A program made the translations under genes and the position numbers. From contig DIEX01000032.1 of the NCBI GenBank assembly GCA_002418835.1, positions 182,427 through 246,426 on the forward strand: 64,000 nt of DNA, read 5' to 3'. The notes below the pieces were generated by a model that saw only the letters and a program-made list of their open reading frames with translations, did not search any database and was not told where the DNA came from. This DNA is from Spirochaetia bacterium UBA5763 (GTDB lineage: Bacteria > Spirochaetota > UBA4802 > UBA5550). Numbering within the stretch: the first letter of the stretch is position 1; every line of letters starts with the position of its first letter. Shown here piece by piece: positions 26,340-34,352 of the stretch.

Positions 26340-27029
26340 TTATCCTTTATAGCCTTTATCCTCAGGGAGTCCCGGTTTTTTTGCTGATGACACTGCCAGC
26401 TCGTCACAACGTTCATTATAGATATTTCCTGCATGCCCCTTTACCCACATAAATTTTATTTTGAGAGGTTTGATTAAATCGAGCAGTTCCCCCCATAGGT
26501 CAGGATTTACTGCGGGCTGTTTGTCTGATTTGATCCAGTTGTTTTTACGCCATTTCTCGGCCCACCCTTTGGTTATGCCGTTAACAACGTAACTTGAGTC
26601 TGTGTAAAGAGTTACAGGCTTATCCTTATGCCGGAGATTGCGGAGTGCCACTATGGCACCTGTCAGCTCCATGCGGTTGTTGGTGGTGAGGCGGAATCCT
26701 CCGCAGTATTCCTCTGCTTTACCTTCATGTATTATAACAACGCCGTACCCTCCAGGGCCGGGATTACCGGAACTTCCGCCGTCTGTATATATAGTGATTT
26801 CACCATCTTTAGGCTTAGAGTCTCCTCCGGCATTTTCTGATGGTATTGCGGAGAAGGGTATTCTTTTTAACACGGGATTTTTCATCCACTCTTCTGCTTC
26901 TTTTCTGGAGGGGAAACCTTTGTACAGGGCGCCTGTAAAACCGTCGATCTGGCTCTTTGCCTCTGGCCAGTTATCGTATATTCCAGGTTTCAGGCCCTTT
27001 GCCACTGCGTAATATTTTTTCGGCGCCAT
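26340..27029 (-). CDS. rnhA: Ribonuclease HI with N-terminal viroplasmin-type domain
   Basis: RNase HI removes RNA from RNA-DNA hybrids. The 229-residue protein has an N-terminal hybrid-binding domain (KKYYAVAKGLKPGIYDNWPE... ALYKGFPSRKEAEEWM) followed by the nuclease domain. The four catalytic acids are D83 in IYTDGGSSGNPG, E121 in NRMELTGAI, D144 in LYTDSSYVV and D209 in NERCDELA. This arrangement resembles eukaryotic RNase H1 and many spirochaete or Clostridium enzymes. A good AAGGAG precedes the ATG. Confidence 0.93.
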   Translation of the reverse strand: MAPKKYYAVAKGLKPGIYDNWPEAKSQIDGFTGALYKGFPSRKEAEEWMKNPVLKRIPFSAIPSENAGGDSKPKDGEITIYTDGGSSGNPGPGGYGVVIIHEGKAEEYCGGFRLTTNNRMELTGAIVALRNLRHKDKPVTLYTDSSYVVNGITKGWAEKWRKNNWIKSDKQPAVNPDLWGELLDLIKPLKIKFMWVKGHAGNIYNERCDELAVSSAKKPGLPEDKGYKG

Positions 27030-27176
27030 TAAGTAAAACTCCTTGGATAATAATTTTATGTTTATAATAACTCCCGAAAGAAATGAGACAATACTTTTTT
27101 CAGAAATGTAAAGTCAAGTTTTAATAAACCGGGAGTGCAGGAGCGTCTGAGGTGAGTTTATCTGAGCCGGGTAGGT

Positions 27177-29408
27177 TTAATTGATGATACTGTCTATTGC
27201 CTCAAGGAGCTGGTCAAGGGTAAAGGGTTTTTTAAGAAAACCTTTGACCCCCATTTCAAGGAGAGGAATTGTCCTGTCGTCAAGACCGAAGCCCGAAGTG
27301 AGTAAAACTTTAACCGCCGGATTAATTTTAACCAGTTCTAAAAAGACATCCTTCCCTGTGAAACGCGGCATTGAGTAATCCAATATTACAGCATTAACCT
27401 TCATGAAATTATTTTTAAAATAATCTATACCTGAAAGACAATCATCTGTTGTGAATGTATCATAGCCTGATTTTTCAAGCATTGTTTTCACTGTTTTGCT
27501 GACAGACTCATCATCATCGATAATCAGAATAAGCCCTTCTCTCCCGGTTTTCAATCTGTTTATCTTATCAGCCGATACTGTTTTACCGCTTACTTCCTCT
27601 TCAGACACCGGCAGATATACATTAAATACAGTTCCATTACTCTGTTCTGAATATACACTTATATGGCCTTCGTGCTGTCTAATAATATTGTAAACCATGG
27701 AAAGGCCCAGACCGGTACCTTTGCCGTTTTCCTTCGTGGTAAAAAAAGGATTAAATATTTTAGGCAGGTTTTCCTTTGAGATCCCTACGCCGGTGTCCCT
27801 GATTTCCACCTTCCAGTAATCTATCTCCCTCATGTTTGTATTGGTTTCTAAATACATCGTGTCAGGGTAAAAACTGCTGATGGTTATTTCCAGGAGTCCC
27901 CCCCATTTTTCCTCTGTATTTCTCATAAATGTCATGGAGTGGGAAGCATTAACTATAAGGTTTAAAAAAACCTGTTCAATCTGGTTAATATCCCCCCAGA
28001 TAAAAGCGTCTTTGTCAGGATGATTGAACCTGATTTCAATGGATTTATCGATTGTGCTTTCAGAAAACCTTATGAGGTCGATAAGAGTCTGATTCAGATT
28101 AAAAAGTTCAAATTTAAAATTCTGTTTTCTCGCGATTGATAAAAGCCGGCTTATGATCCCTGTGGCCCTGTCTGCTGATTTTTTAATTATACCTGTGTAT
28201 TCATTGAATAAATCTTTATCAGGGATTTCAATATCTTTATAATGCTGCTCAATCATTGATATTGGGGCGGTGATCCCCACAAGAGTATTATTGAAATCAT
28301 GGGCCAGCCCGCCGGAGAGAGTACCCAGCGCCTCCATCTTCTGAGCGTGTATAAGTTTTTCCTCTGCAATTTTTCTTTCGGTAGTATCAATAATATTCGT
28401 AAGGAGATAAGGTGTGTCATTTAAAACAAATTTTTTCAAAGAGATATACACGCTGAAAACTTCTCCGGTCAGAGGTTTACGTGCAATCCATTCAAAATGT
28501 CTTTCATCTCCATTCATTACTTTTTTCCACGCATCATCCATCTTCTCTATGGGATTAGCTGAATCTGAATAGTCATGCTTGAGAGAATAACGGAATGCCT
28601 CCTCTTTACTGCTGAGGCCGAACATCCTCATCATTGTGTCATTAACATCGATGATCTTATCAAGGTGATCATGGATAATTACTGCAACGTAGATGTTATT
28701 AAATATTTCGGAGTACTTCTTTTCACTCTGTATAAGCTTTAATGTTTTTGAACTGATTTCTGAGGACATGTGATTTACGGATCTTATTATCTGATTAAAT
28801 TCTTCATATTTTGAATCGGGCAGAATATTATCAGTGGTACCCTCAGCTACTTCCTCAATTTTCAGCTGGATGCTTTCCAGGGATGGCTTGAACAAACGGT
28901 ATATAATAAGATAGATAAGTGAACCGCTTACAATTATTGATATAATTACAGAAAGAATAATAAATAAAATCATGGTATGCTGAGTGTTTTTTATCTCCGA
29001 GTCGCTAAACCGGAATGTGGCAGTACCGAGATAAATATTGTGACGGGTAAGCTGAACAGTTATCGGCTCAATCATAGATTCAGTGTCGGTTGTATCTTTA
29101 ATCAGCAGGCCGTCAGCAGCTGAGTTAATCTCTATCCCGGAGAGGCTCCCTGATAAGAGGTATACCCTGGCGTTTTTAATAACACCATCGTTATCCACAT
29201 TATATAATGATACAGATAGTATTTCTGAAATCTCCTTTGCTGTTTTTTCTGTTTTGATTTTGAAATTTGAGACCATGGAGCGGGTAGTGTAGAAGTAAAA
29301 AAAAGCTCCTAATATCAGGATAGAGATAACAGATATAGTTATAAATATTATAAAGGTTTCAAAAAACAGTTTTTTTTCTTTTTTGAGATGTCCGGGAAAC
29401 ACTTTCAT
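27177..29408 (-). CDS. Hybrid sensor histidine kinase (TM-sensor-TM-PAS-HisKA-HATPase-REC)
   Basis: The 743-residue protein has two membrane helices (about 16-40 and 145-170) bounding a short ~100-residue periplasmic loop. A HAMP-like linker and a PAS domain (about 235-345) follow. The H box LSGGLAHDFNN has phospho-acceptor H370. ATPase motifs are NLIVNASHSM, DTGVGI, FFTTK and GTGLGLSM. The C-terminal receiver domain has IIDDDE, acceptor D677 in ILDYSMP, and Lys in LKKPF. No separate response regulator is nearby, so output may run through a phosphotransfer protein elsewhere. It lies 82 nt after a solute-binding protein gene on the same strand. Confidence 0.93.
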   Translation of the reverse strand: MKVFPGHLKKEKKLFFETFIIFITISVISILILGAFFYFYTTRSMVSNFKIKTEKTAKEISEILSVSLYNVDNDGVIKNARVYLLSGSLSGIEINSAADGLLIKDTTDTESMIEPITVQLTRHNIYLGTATFRFSDSEIKNTQHTMILFIILSVIISIIVSGSLIYLIIYRLFKPSLESIQLKIEEVAEGTTDNILPDSKYEEFNQIIRSVNHMSSEISSKTLKLIQSEKKYSEIFNNIYVAVIIHDHLDKIIDVNDTMMRMFGLSSKEEAFRYSLKHDYSDSANPIEKMDDAWKKVMNGDERHFEWIARKPLTGEVFSVYISLKKFVLNDTPYLLTNIIDTTERKIAEEKLIHAQKMEALGTLSGGLAHDFNNTLVGITAPISMIEQHYKDIEIPDKDLFNEYTGIIKKSADRATGIISRLLSIARKQNFKFELFNLNQTLIDLIRFSESTIDKSIEIRFNHPDKDAFIWGDINQIEQVFLNLIVNASHSMTFMRNTEEKWGGLLEITISSFYPDTMYLETNTNMREIDYWKVEIRDTGVGISKENLPKIFNPFFTTKENGKGTGLGLSMVYNIIRQHEGHISVYSEQSNGTVFNVYLPVSEEEVSGKTVSADKINRLKTGREGLILIIDDDESVSKTVKTMLEKSGYDTFTTDDCLSGIDYFKNNFMKVNAVILDYSMPRFTGKDVFLELVKINPAVKVLLTSGFGLDDRTIPLLEMGVKGFLKKPFTLDQLLEAIDSIIN

Positions 29409-29490
29409 TAATCCTCTGGAAAACGGAAATGGTGATTTAATATTTTATCATTATAGTATTGCTGAAATTCATTATGTAAAAGACTTAAAT

Positions 29491-30237
29491 TTACCTGTAA
29501 ATTGTCATTATTTTTTTTATCCGGTCGTTTTTAATCATCCCGTTCAGCACGTTTTCGATCTCCTTTTTTCTTGTTATCAGCTTTGATTTTTTTGAAAGGC
29601 CAATATAAAGCTTTGTTTCTTTCGGGGGAGTGTAGAAAACCGGCTCCACCTTCGAACTCTCCCCTGCCTGAAGAAGGTCGTATGCCAGGTTCGGGTTTGT
29701 GCCTATAATGACATCCACCCTGCCGAGAATAAGCATCCTGATTAGCTGGGCTTCAGTCGAAAGCTCCACTTTGTTAAGTTTTCTGTCAGAGTTGAAAGGC
29801 TCAAAGTATGCGGACTTGATGGAATACCCTATACTGTATGCATAGAGATCGTTGTAGTTTTTAATCAGGTGCCCTTTCCCCTTATGCACATAAAAAACCG
29901 GTGTCACCGAGTAATATGAGGGTTCAATATAATCGATGAATTCAGCCCTTTCATCTGTATGCGCCACACCTGTGATTATATCTGACTCACCGCTTTTTAT
30001 ATTTTCGAGGCTCCTTGCCCAGGGGGATCTCCTTACCTGAATTTTTATATTAAGTTTTTCTGAAATTTCATTAAGTATCTCAATATCAAGTCCTTTAAAG
30101 CCGCTTGGGGCGCTGCTGTCAGCGATTCTGAATGGTGCCCAGGTTTCAAAATCCGCGATAAAGGTTTTATCATTCGAGTAAACCGGAATAAGTGCTGAGG
30201 TAATAAGTAATGCTGATAACATTAATCTGAATCTCAT
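29491..30237 (-). CDS. Periplasmic solute-binding protein (family 3), orphan
   Basis: The 248-residue protein has a signal peptide (MRFRLMLSALLITSALIPVYS). Its SBP family 3 body includes FIADFETWAPFRI, GFKGLDIEILNEISEKL, SGESDIITGVAHTDERAEFIDYI and RVDVIIGTNPNLAYDLL. There is no lipobox and no permease or ATPase gene beside it, unlike the SBP at 11958. The next gene on the strand is the hybrid kinase, suggesting that it feeds a sensor rather than a transporter. Ligand is unknown. Confidence 0.85.
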   Translation of the reverse strand: MRFRLMLSALLITSALIPVYSNDKTFIADFETWAPFRIADSSAPSGFKGLDIEILNEISEKLNIKIQVRRSPWARSLENIKSGESDIITGVAHTDERAEFIDYIEPSYYSVTPVFYVHKGKGHLIKNYNDLYAYSIGYSIKSAYFEPFNSDRKLNKVELSTEAQLIRMLILGRVDVIIGTNPNLAYDLLQAGESSKVEPVFYTPPKETKLYIGLSKKSKLITRKKEIENVLNGMIKNDRIKKIMTIYR

Positions 30238-30439
30238 TCTGATATTGCCCGCCTTCTATATATTTATAAGTTAACAATATGATAATTGATCAGCGAAAAA
30301 AAGAGGTCAACGGGAAAAAGTTTTGATTTTTAAGAGGATATTATTAATACGTTACATTAAAATTGAGCATTAATAGACAGAAGCAAAAATTTTTACCGGT
30401 TGTGTTTGGCAAACGTTATAAATAAGGAGATAAACATTT

Positions 30440-30976
30440 ATGGAAGCTTATATGTATTTTTGGGATGATGCACATGAACAGTCATATACCAGTTTCAGGT
30501 TCAAACATCGTGACCTTTACAAAAACTGCAGTGAAAAGAGAATCAGAGAACTTTTTAATTATGTATACTTGTTTATGGACGGGATGGATTATTCCCCTTT
30601 ATCATGGTGGGATGTGTGGGAACACCTGGAGAGGAGAGGGGTGGATATGACTTCTATCGGAGATATTATCTATCCTGTAATGGCCTTCGTTTTCAGGGAG
30701 AGGGGCTATACAGGGATCAATTACGATGATTTGAAGATGGATATATTCGAACTTGTGTATGATATTACTTCTGATTATATTGAAGATGTCTACAGGTTTG
30801 CAACGATCCTTACAGACAGGCTCATTGAAGAGTATAAAACAGGCGACAGGAGTCGCCCGATGAACGAGGTTGCAAATAATTTAAGGCGGTATCCGGAATT
30901 GTTTTTTCTCCCTTTTAAACTTCTTGAGGATGCTGCATTTTCTGTTTTCAGTATGCTTCATGATAATGACCATTGA
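30440..30976 (+). CDS. Unknown protein, first of a tandem paralogous pair
   Basis: The 178-residue protein has no signal peptide or membrane segment and no family that I recognise. It shares an ordered set of motifs with the next gene: FRFKHRDL near the start, a Y/I-rich middle with MAFVFRERGY, YDDLKMDIFELV, then the strongest block LIEEYKTGDRSRPMNEVANNL and PELFFLPFKLLE. The pattern looks like an all-helical soluble protein with many aromatic and acidic residues. The clear start has AAGGAG 10 nt upstream. It is separated from the paralogue by 15 nt. Confidence 0.75.
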   Translation: MEAYMYFWDDAHEQSYTSFRFKHRDLYKNCSEKRIRELFNYVYLFMDGMDYSPLSWWDVWEHLERRGVDMTSIGDIIYPVMAFVFRERGYTGINYDDLKMDIFELVYDITSDYIEDVYRFATILTDRLIEEYKTGDRSRPMNEVANNLRRYPELFFLPFKLLEDAAFSVFSMLHDNDH

Positions 30977-30991
30977 TGAAACGGTACAACC

Positions 30992-31510
30992 ATGGAAGAT
31001 TGTTATAATAAATTCCGTTTTATGAATAGGGAGCTTCTGAAAAAGTACGGTGAGAATGCAGTGAGTTCTATTTTTGCAGATATCTGGTTCTGCGTTAATG
31101 AAATAGGGCTGGGTGAATGGGCATTTTCTGAAATAATGAGTCATGTGCATATTAATATTAAGGAGAGAGGCCTGCTTATCCCGGATGTTAACGGCATTGT
31201 CGGGCCGATTCTCGGATTTGTGTTTGACGAGGCCGGTGTTGAAGATAGCCGGTATGATCTCTATGATGATATTATGAAAGTTGTGTCTGAAGTTCTCCCC
31301 CGCCATATCTCCGGTTCAGAAAAGTTTACCCCCATACTTGCAAAGAGAATTAAAGAGGAGTTTGAGACAGGCGACAGGTCTCTCACAATGGAGGAAGTGG
31401 CGTATAAGCTTAAGGGGTTTCCTGAATTGAGGTTTCTTTCTCTTGAGCTTTTAAAAGAGGTTATGGATGAAGTGTATGAGTATTTCATGGTGTTTGATGA
31501 GGAGGAGTAA
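30992..31510 (+). CDS. Unknown protein, second of a tandem paralogous pair
   Basis: The 172-residue protein is a diverged duplicate of its upstream neighbour. Aligned blocks are NKFRFMNREL, VGPILGFVFDEAGV, YDLYDDIMKVV, FTPILAKRIKEEFETGDRS and MEEVAYKLKGFPELRFLSLELLKE. Like its partner it is soluble, helical and acidic, with an acidic tail (MVFDEEE). There is no catalytic signature. The conserved TGDRS..M.EVA core suggests a shared ligand or partner site. The two may form a heterodimer, but that is inference. Confidence 0.75.
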   Translation: MEDCYNKFRFMNRELLKKYGENAVSSIFADIWFCVNEIGLGEWAFSEIMSHVHINIKERGLLIPDVNGIVGPILGFVFDEAGVEDSRYDLYDDIMKVVSEVLPRHISGSEKFTPILAKRIKEEFETGDRSLTMEEVAYKLKGFPELRFLSLELLKEVMDEVYEYFMVFDEEE

Positions 31511-31682
31511 TTCATAATCCCGGTATATAAAAGAGCATGTACAGAACTGCTGACTGTATTACATCATAAATCAGAGTGTTCATATGCTACTGCTTAACTT
31601 TTTTAAAATCCTTCTTGTAATAAAATTTCCCCATTAAAATATTCCTGACAATAGCGGCTAATGGTTGCTTAAATACATAGTT

Positions 31683-31742
31683 TGTCATGCCGGTTTATCG
31701 AAGATAATACCGGCATGTGACTTCGTCAAAACCGGAATGACA
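31683..31742. repeat. Short element with terminal inverted repeats (MITE/REP-like)
   Basis: TGTCATGCCGG (31683-31693) and CCGGAATGACA (31732-31742) are imperfect terminal inverted repeats (one mismatch). Inside, a second copy ACCGGCATG pairs with CATGCCGGT. TGTCATNCCGG ends of this kind are common in dispersed short repeats of many bacteria. It sits in the gap before the lectin-protease gene. Confidence 0.6.
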
Positions 31743-31793
31743 GCTTAATAATCATTTCGTAAGTCGCGATAAAACATAAGACGGAAGGTTCGT

Positions 31794-33764
31794 ATGACAG
31801 TTAAGAGGAGAGCAGAAATATTTTTATTCTCTATATTATTTATTTCATTACTTGTTTTTTCAGAGGGGAGAAGTTCCGCAGCGGAGTTTGATACTCCTCC
31901 AGTGAATTCTTTTTTCTTTATCAAATCAGTTCAGGCTGGTAACAATAACAGCGGGTACTGGGATCAGCCCGGTAAGAACAGCAGATATAAAAGCGGGGAC
32001 AACATCGCTGCCTGGTCAAAGGATGGGGCATCTGACCAGATGTTCCGCTTTGTAAATGCCGGAGGGGAATGGTATTACATTGTTTCAGCCAACGGGGGCT
32101 ACGCTGACGTTAAAGGGGGGCAGAACGGTGACGGAGTGAGCATCCAGATCTGGACACCTAATAACTCAGCCTCACAGAAGTTCCGTTTCAGACACCTGGG
32201 GAACGGCAGGTGGAAGATATACACAGCCTGGAACAGGGCAATATGCCTTGCCAACAGGAGCGACCGCAACGGATCAAATATCCATACATGGGGGGACCAT
32301 GATGGCCTGTGGATGGAGTGGTATTTCGAGGACTCCAGAACTCTGACAAGGTATATACCGGGTTCAGGGGGCTCCGCTTCAAATGAAATTAAAGGCAAGC
32401 TGCAGGCTTATGATACAGATGAAAACGGGAGAAGGGGAGCAGTCAATCCCGGCCAAACTGATATTGAGATCTGGTATTTTGACCGTAGTGACAACAAAGA
32501 ACCATATAAGAAAAAAGCTTTAATTAAAACAGACTCGAAAGGGGAGTTCTCCCTGGGGGAGACTTACAAAGATTACGAGACAGTCTTTCTTCTTTCAAAA
32601 TCGGAAGAGAGGGCTTCAGTCTATGCCCCGTTATATCCCAAGAGCGGTAAAACTTCTATTGATGCATTTACGTCAGAAAAATACAGTTTACCTGAGTATC
32701 TCCTTGTGGATACTCTATACAGAGGTAAGCAGTATTATTATGAGAAGGATGGTTACTTCTTCCGTAAAAACGGAATCGTAACAAACAGGCAGGATTTTTA
32801 TTTTCCCGGTCTCACCTCTCTGGACATGAACAATCCCGCAGTTAAAAAACTCGTGAGCGCCATAGGAGGGAGCACCCCTGCCCGCACCGATGAGGAGATA
32901 GCGAAAAAGTTCTCAGCTGTTTATTCATTCTTTAAAACCCGGACAAAAAATACAATGGGATCAAATGACACTACTGTCAAGGCAGCTGATAACTTCATGT
33001 ACAGAAACTGCAGAAAAGGCGATTCGTATCCATTGACAAGGTGGCCCTCTTTTCAGGAGATGGCTGATACATATTCAGGATACGGATTTATACCGGTGGG
33101 GAACTGCACAGCCAATTCACAGGTAATGGCAACCCTTCTCTATGTGGCAGGGGTCCCTGCTGATAAATTTTTTGTGGCGAAATATCACTACGATATGAGC
33201 TGGTATGTTGAGCACTGGGTAATCGCGGTAAATATCGGGAAGAGGTGGTATTCCATTGACCCGCAGTTTAAAAACGTGGTGAGCATTAAGGGGGCATCGG
33301 ATTTTCAGAAAGCTTACTGGGAGAGATATATCGGGAAAGGGCATGATTACAAAAAGCCCTTTGAGGCATGGCTCCTCCCGGGCTCAACAATAAAGGGTGT
33401 CCCTTACCTCGGCGATCCTGAGGAACTCCGGGCGGTTATAGCTGAAAGAAACAAGCCGGCTTTTTTTATTAACAATAAGAGTTTCAGGTTCTCATCAGGG
33501 GGACTGGTTTTCAGTTCAAGCGGAGAGGCTGTTGTTAAGAGAATTTCAGGGAGCGACGTGTACCTCCAGGTGAACGCCCTTTCAAAAGAGGAGGGCCCGC
33601 GGGGGATGGAGGAGAAGAAGCGGAGCTACGAATTGAAGATTACGTTTAAAAACGGTGTGTACAGTTCAGGTGAGGGGTATGTACATTCCGGCACGGTTGA
33701 TTCAACAGGCAAAACTCTTAGCCTGAGCGGTGAGCAGAGCGGGATTACCTTAACTGTTAAGTAG
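31794..33764 (+). CDS. Secreted protein: ricin-type beta-trefoil + transglutaminase-like cysteine enzyme
   Basis: The 656-residue protein has a signal peptide (about 1-30). A ricin-like beta-trefoil follows (about 38-190), with repeated units such as GGYADVKGGQNGDG, SASQKFRFRHLGNGRWKIY and NRAICLANRSDRNGS, suggesting carbohydrate binding. Next is a small beta domain (LQAYDTDENGRRGAVNPG) resembling SdrD-B/Cna-B folds. The transglutaminase-like core has a Cys-His-Asp triad: C438 in GNCTANSQVMATLLYVAGVP, H474 in VEHWVIAV and D489 in YSIDPQF. A beta-rich tail follows. It probably cleaves or crosslinks an extracellular or periplasmic glycoprotein or peptidoglycan peptide; the substrate is inference. 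Confidence 0.8.
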   Translation: MTVKRRAEIFLFSILFISLLVFSEGRSSAAEFDTPPVNSFFFIKSVQAGNNNSGYWDQPGKNSRYKSGDNIAAWSKDGASDQMFRFVNAGGEWYYIVSANGGYADVKGGQNGDGVSIQIWTPNNSASQKFRFRHLGNGRWKIYTAWNRAICLANRSDRNGSNIHTWGDHDGLWMEWYFEDSRTLTRYIPGSGGSASNEIKGKLQAYDTDENGRRGAVNPGQTDIEIWYFDRSDNKEPYKKKALIKTDSKGEFSLGETYKDYETVFLLSKSEERASVYAPLYPKSGKTSIDAFTSEKYSLPEYLLVDTLYRGKQYYYEKDGYFFRKNGIVTNRQDFYFPGLTSLDMNNPAVKKLVSAIGGSTPARTDEEIAKKFSAVYSFFKTRTKNTMGSNDTTVKAADNFMYRNCRKGDSYPLTRWPSFQEMADTYSGYGFIPVGNCTANSQVMATLLYVAGVPADKFFVAKYHYDMSWYVEHWVIAVNIGKRWYSIDPQFKNVVSIKGASDFQKAYWERYIGKGHDYKKPFEAWLLPGSTIKGVPYLGDPEELRAVIAERNKPAFFINNKSFRFSSGGLVFSSSGEAVVKRISGSDVYLQVNALSKEEGPRGMEEKKRSYELKITFKNGVYSSGEGYVHSGTVDSTGKTLSLSGEQSGITLTVK

Positions 33765-33784
33765 GAGATTTTTTCTCCCGGATT

Positions 33785-33817
33785 AAAAAAAGCCCCCGTA
33801 ACTCAGGGGGCTTTTTT
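33785..33817. terminator. Strong rho-independent terminator
   Basis: AAAAAAGCCCCC, loop GTAACTCA, GGGGGCTTTTTT: a perfect stem with A and T tracts, following the lectin/transglutaminase gene. Confidence 0.92.
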
Positions 33818-33873
33818 GCGTGGATGTTTCTATAAAAGCCCCTCTCCGCTTCAGAAAGACCTCACCCCCTCAA

Positions 33874-33915
33874 TCCCCCTCTCCTGGTTGGGAAGAACTG
33901 AAAAGGAGAGGGGGA
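33874..33915. repeat. GC-rich hairpin repeat element
   Basis: TCCCCCTCTCC (33874-33884) and GGAGAGGGGGA (33905-33915) form a perfect 11-bp stem with a 20-nt loop. The flanking CCTCACCCCCT is of the type seen in dispersed C-rich hairpin repeats of other bacterial genomes. Mobility is inferred only. Confidence 0.5.
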
Positions 33916-33929
33916 GGCTGGTGTCAGAA

Positions 33930-34175
33930 AAGTTCAGGTATTACAGCTCCAGGCTCCGGCGCCAGAGCTTTAGAGTCCGGATTCAAAGCTTTGTGGTGCA
34001 AATTCAATACTCAAAGGTGGAATTTTAAAGCTCAGAGCTGCAAAATTTGAGCTCCAGGGTGAAAATTTAAAGCTTTAAGCTTTAATCTTTAAGCCCGGAG
34101 CATTAAAGCCGAAGCTTCAGGCTTTGACTTCAGAGCTTTGAGCTTCGGCTTCGGAGGTCAAAGCTTTAAAACCTG
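33930..34175. repeat. Low-complexity AGCTT-rich tract
   Basis: About 250 nt without a gene contain a dozen or more AGCT cores, mostly as AAAGCTTT, AAGCTTC or GAGCTTTG in either orientation and spaced irregularly by 8-30 nt. GCTTTGAC and GTCAAAGC form one longer inverted repeat. The texture differs sharply from the coding flanks. I see no reading frame or known element. Confidence 0.6.
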
Positions 34176-34208
34176 CGGTTGATGGTTTAAACTTAATATC
34201 ATGTACAA

Positions 34209-34251
34209 TAAAAATTCCCCCGGAAGTTTTAAGTTATATCCTTCCAAGGGG
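34209..34251 (-). terminator. Terminator of the repeat-protein gene (minus strand)
   Basis: On the minus strand CCCCTTGGAAG pairs with CTTCCGGGGG (imperfect, ~14-nt loop) and is followed by AATTTTTATT. It lies about 100 nt past the stop of the gene at 34353. Confidence 0.55.
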
Positions 34252-34352
34252 TGTGTCATTTCCGGCGGCTGTGGTGCGTAAGCAGAATGACCGGTGAAGT
34301 TTGTAGTCTGTTTTTTTTAGTCAAGGGAAAAGGAGGGATGGGGCTTTTTAAA

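Noticed and set aside
33816..34050. 70-76 codon frames after the lectin gene terminator
   Set aside because: They run through the hairpin repeat and the AGCTT tract and carry no protein-like pattern.
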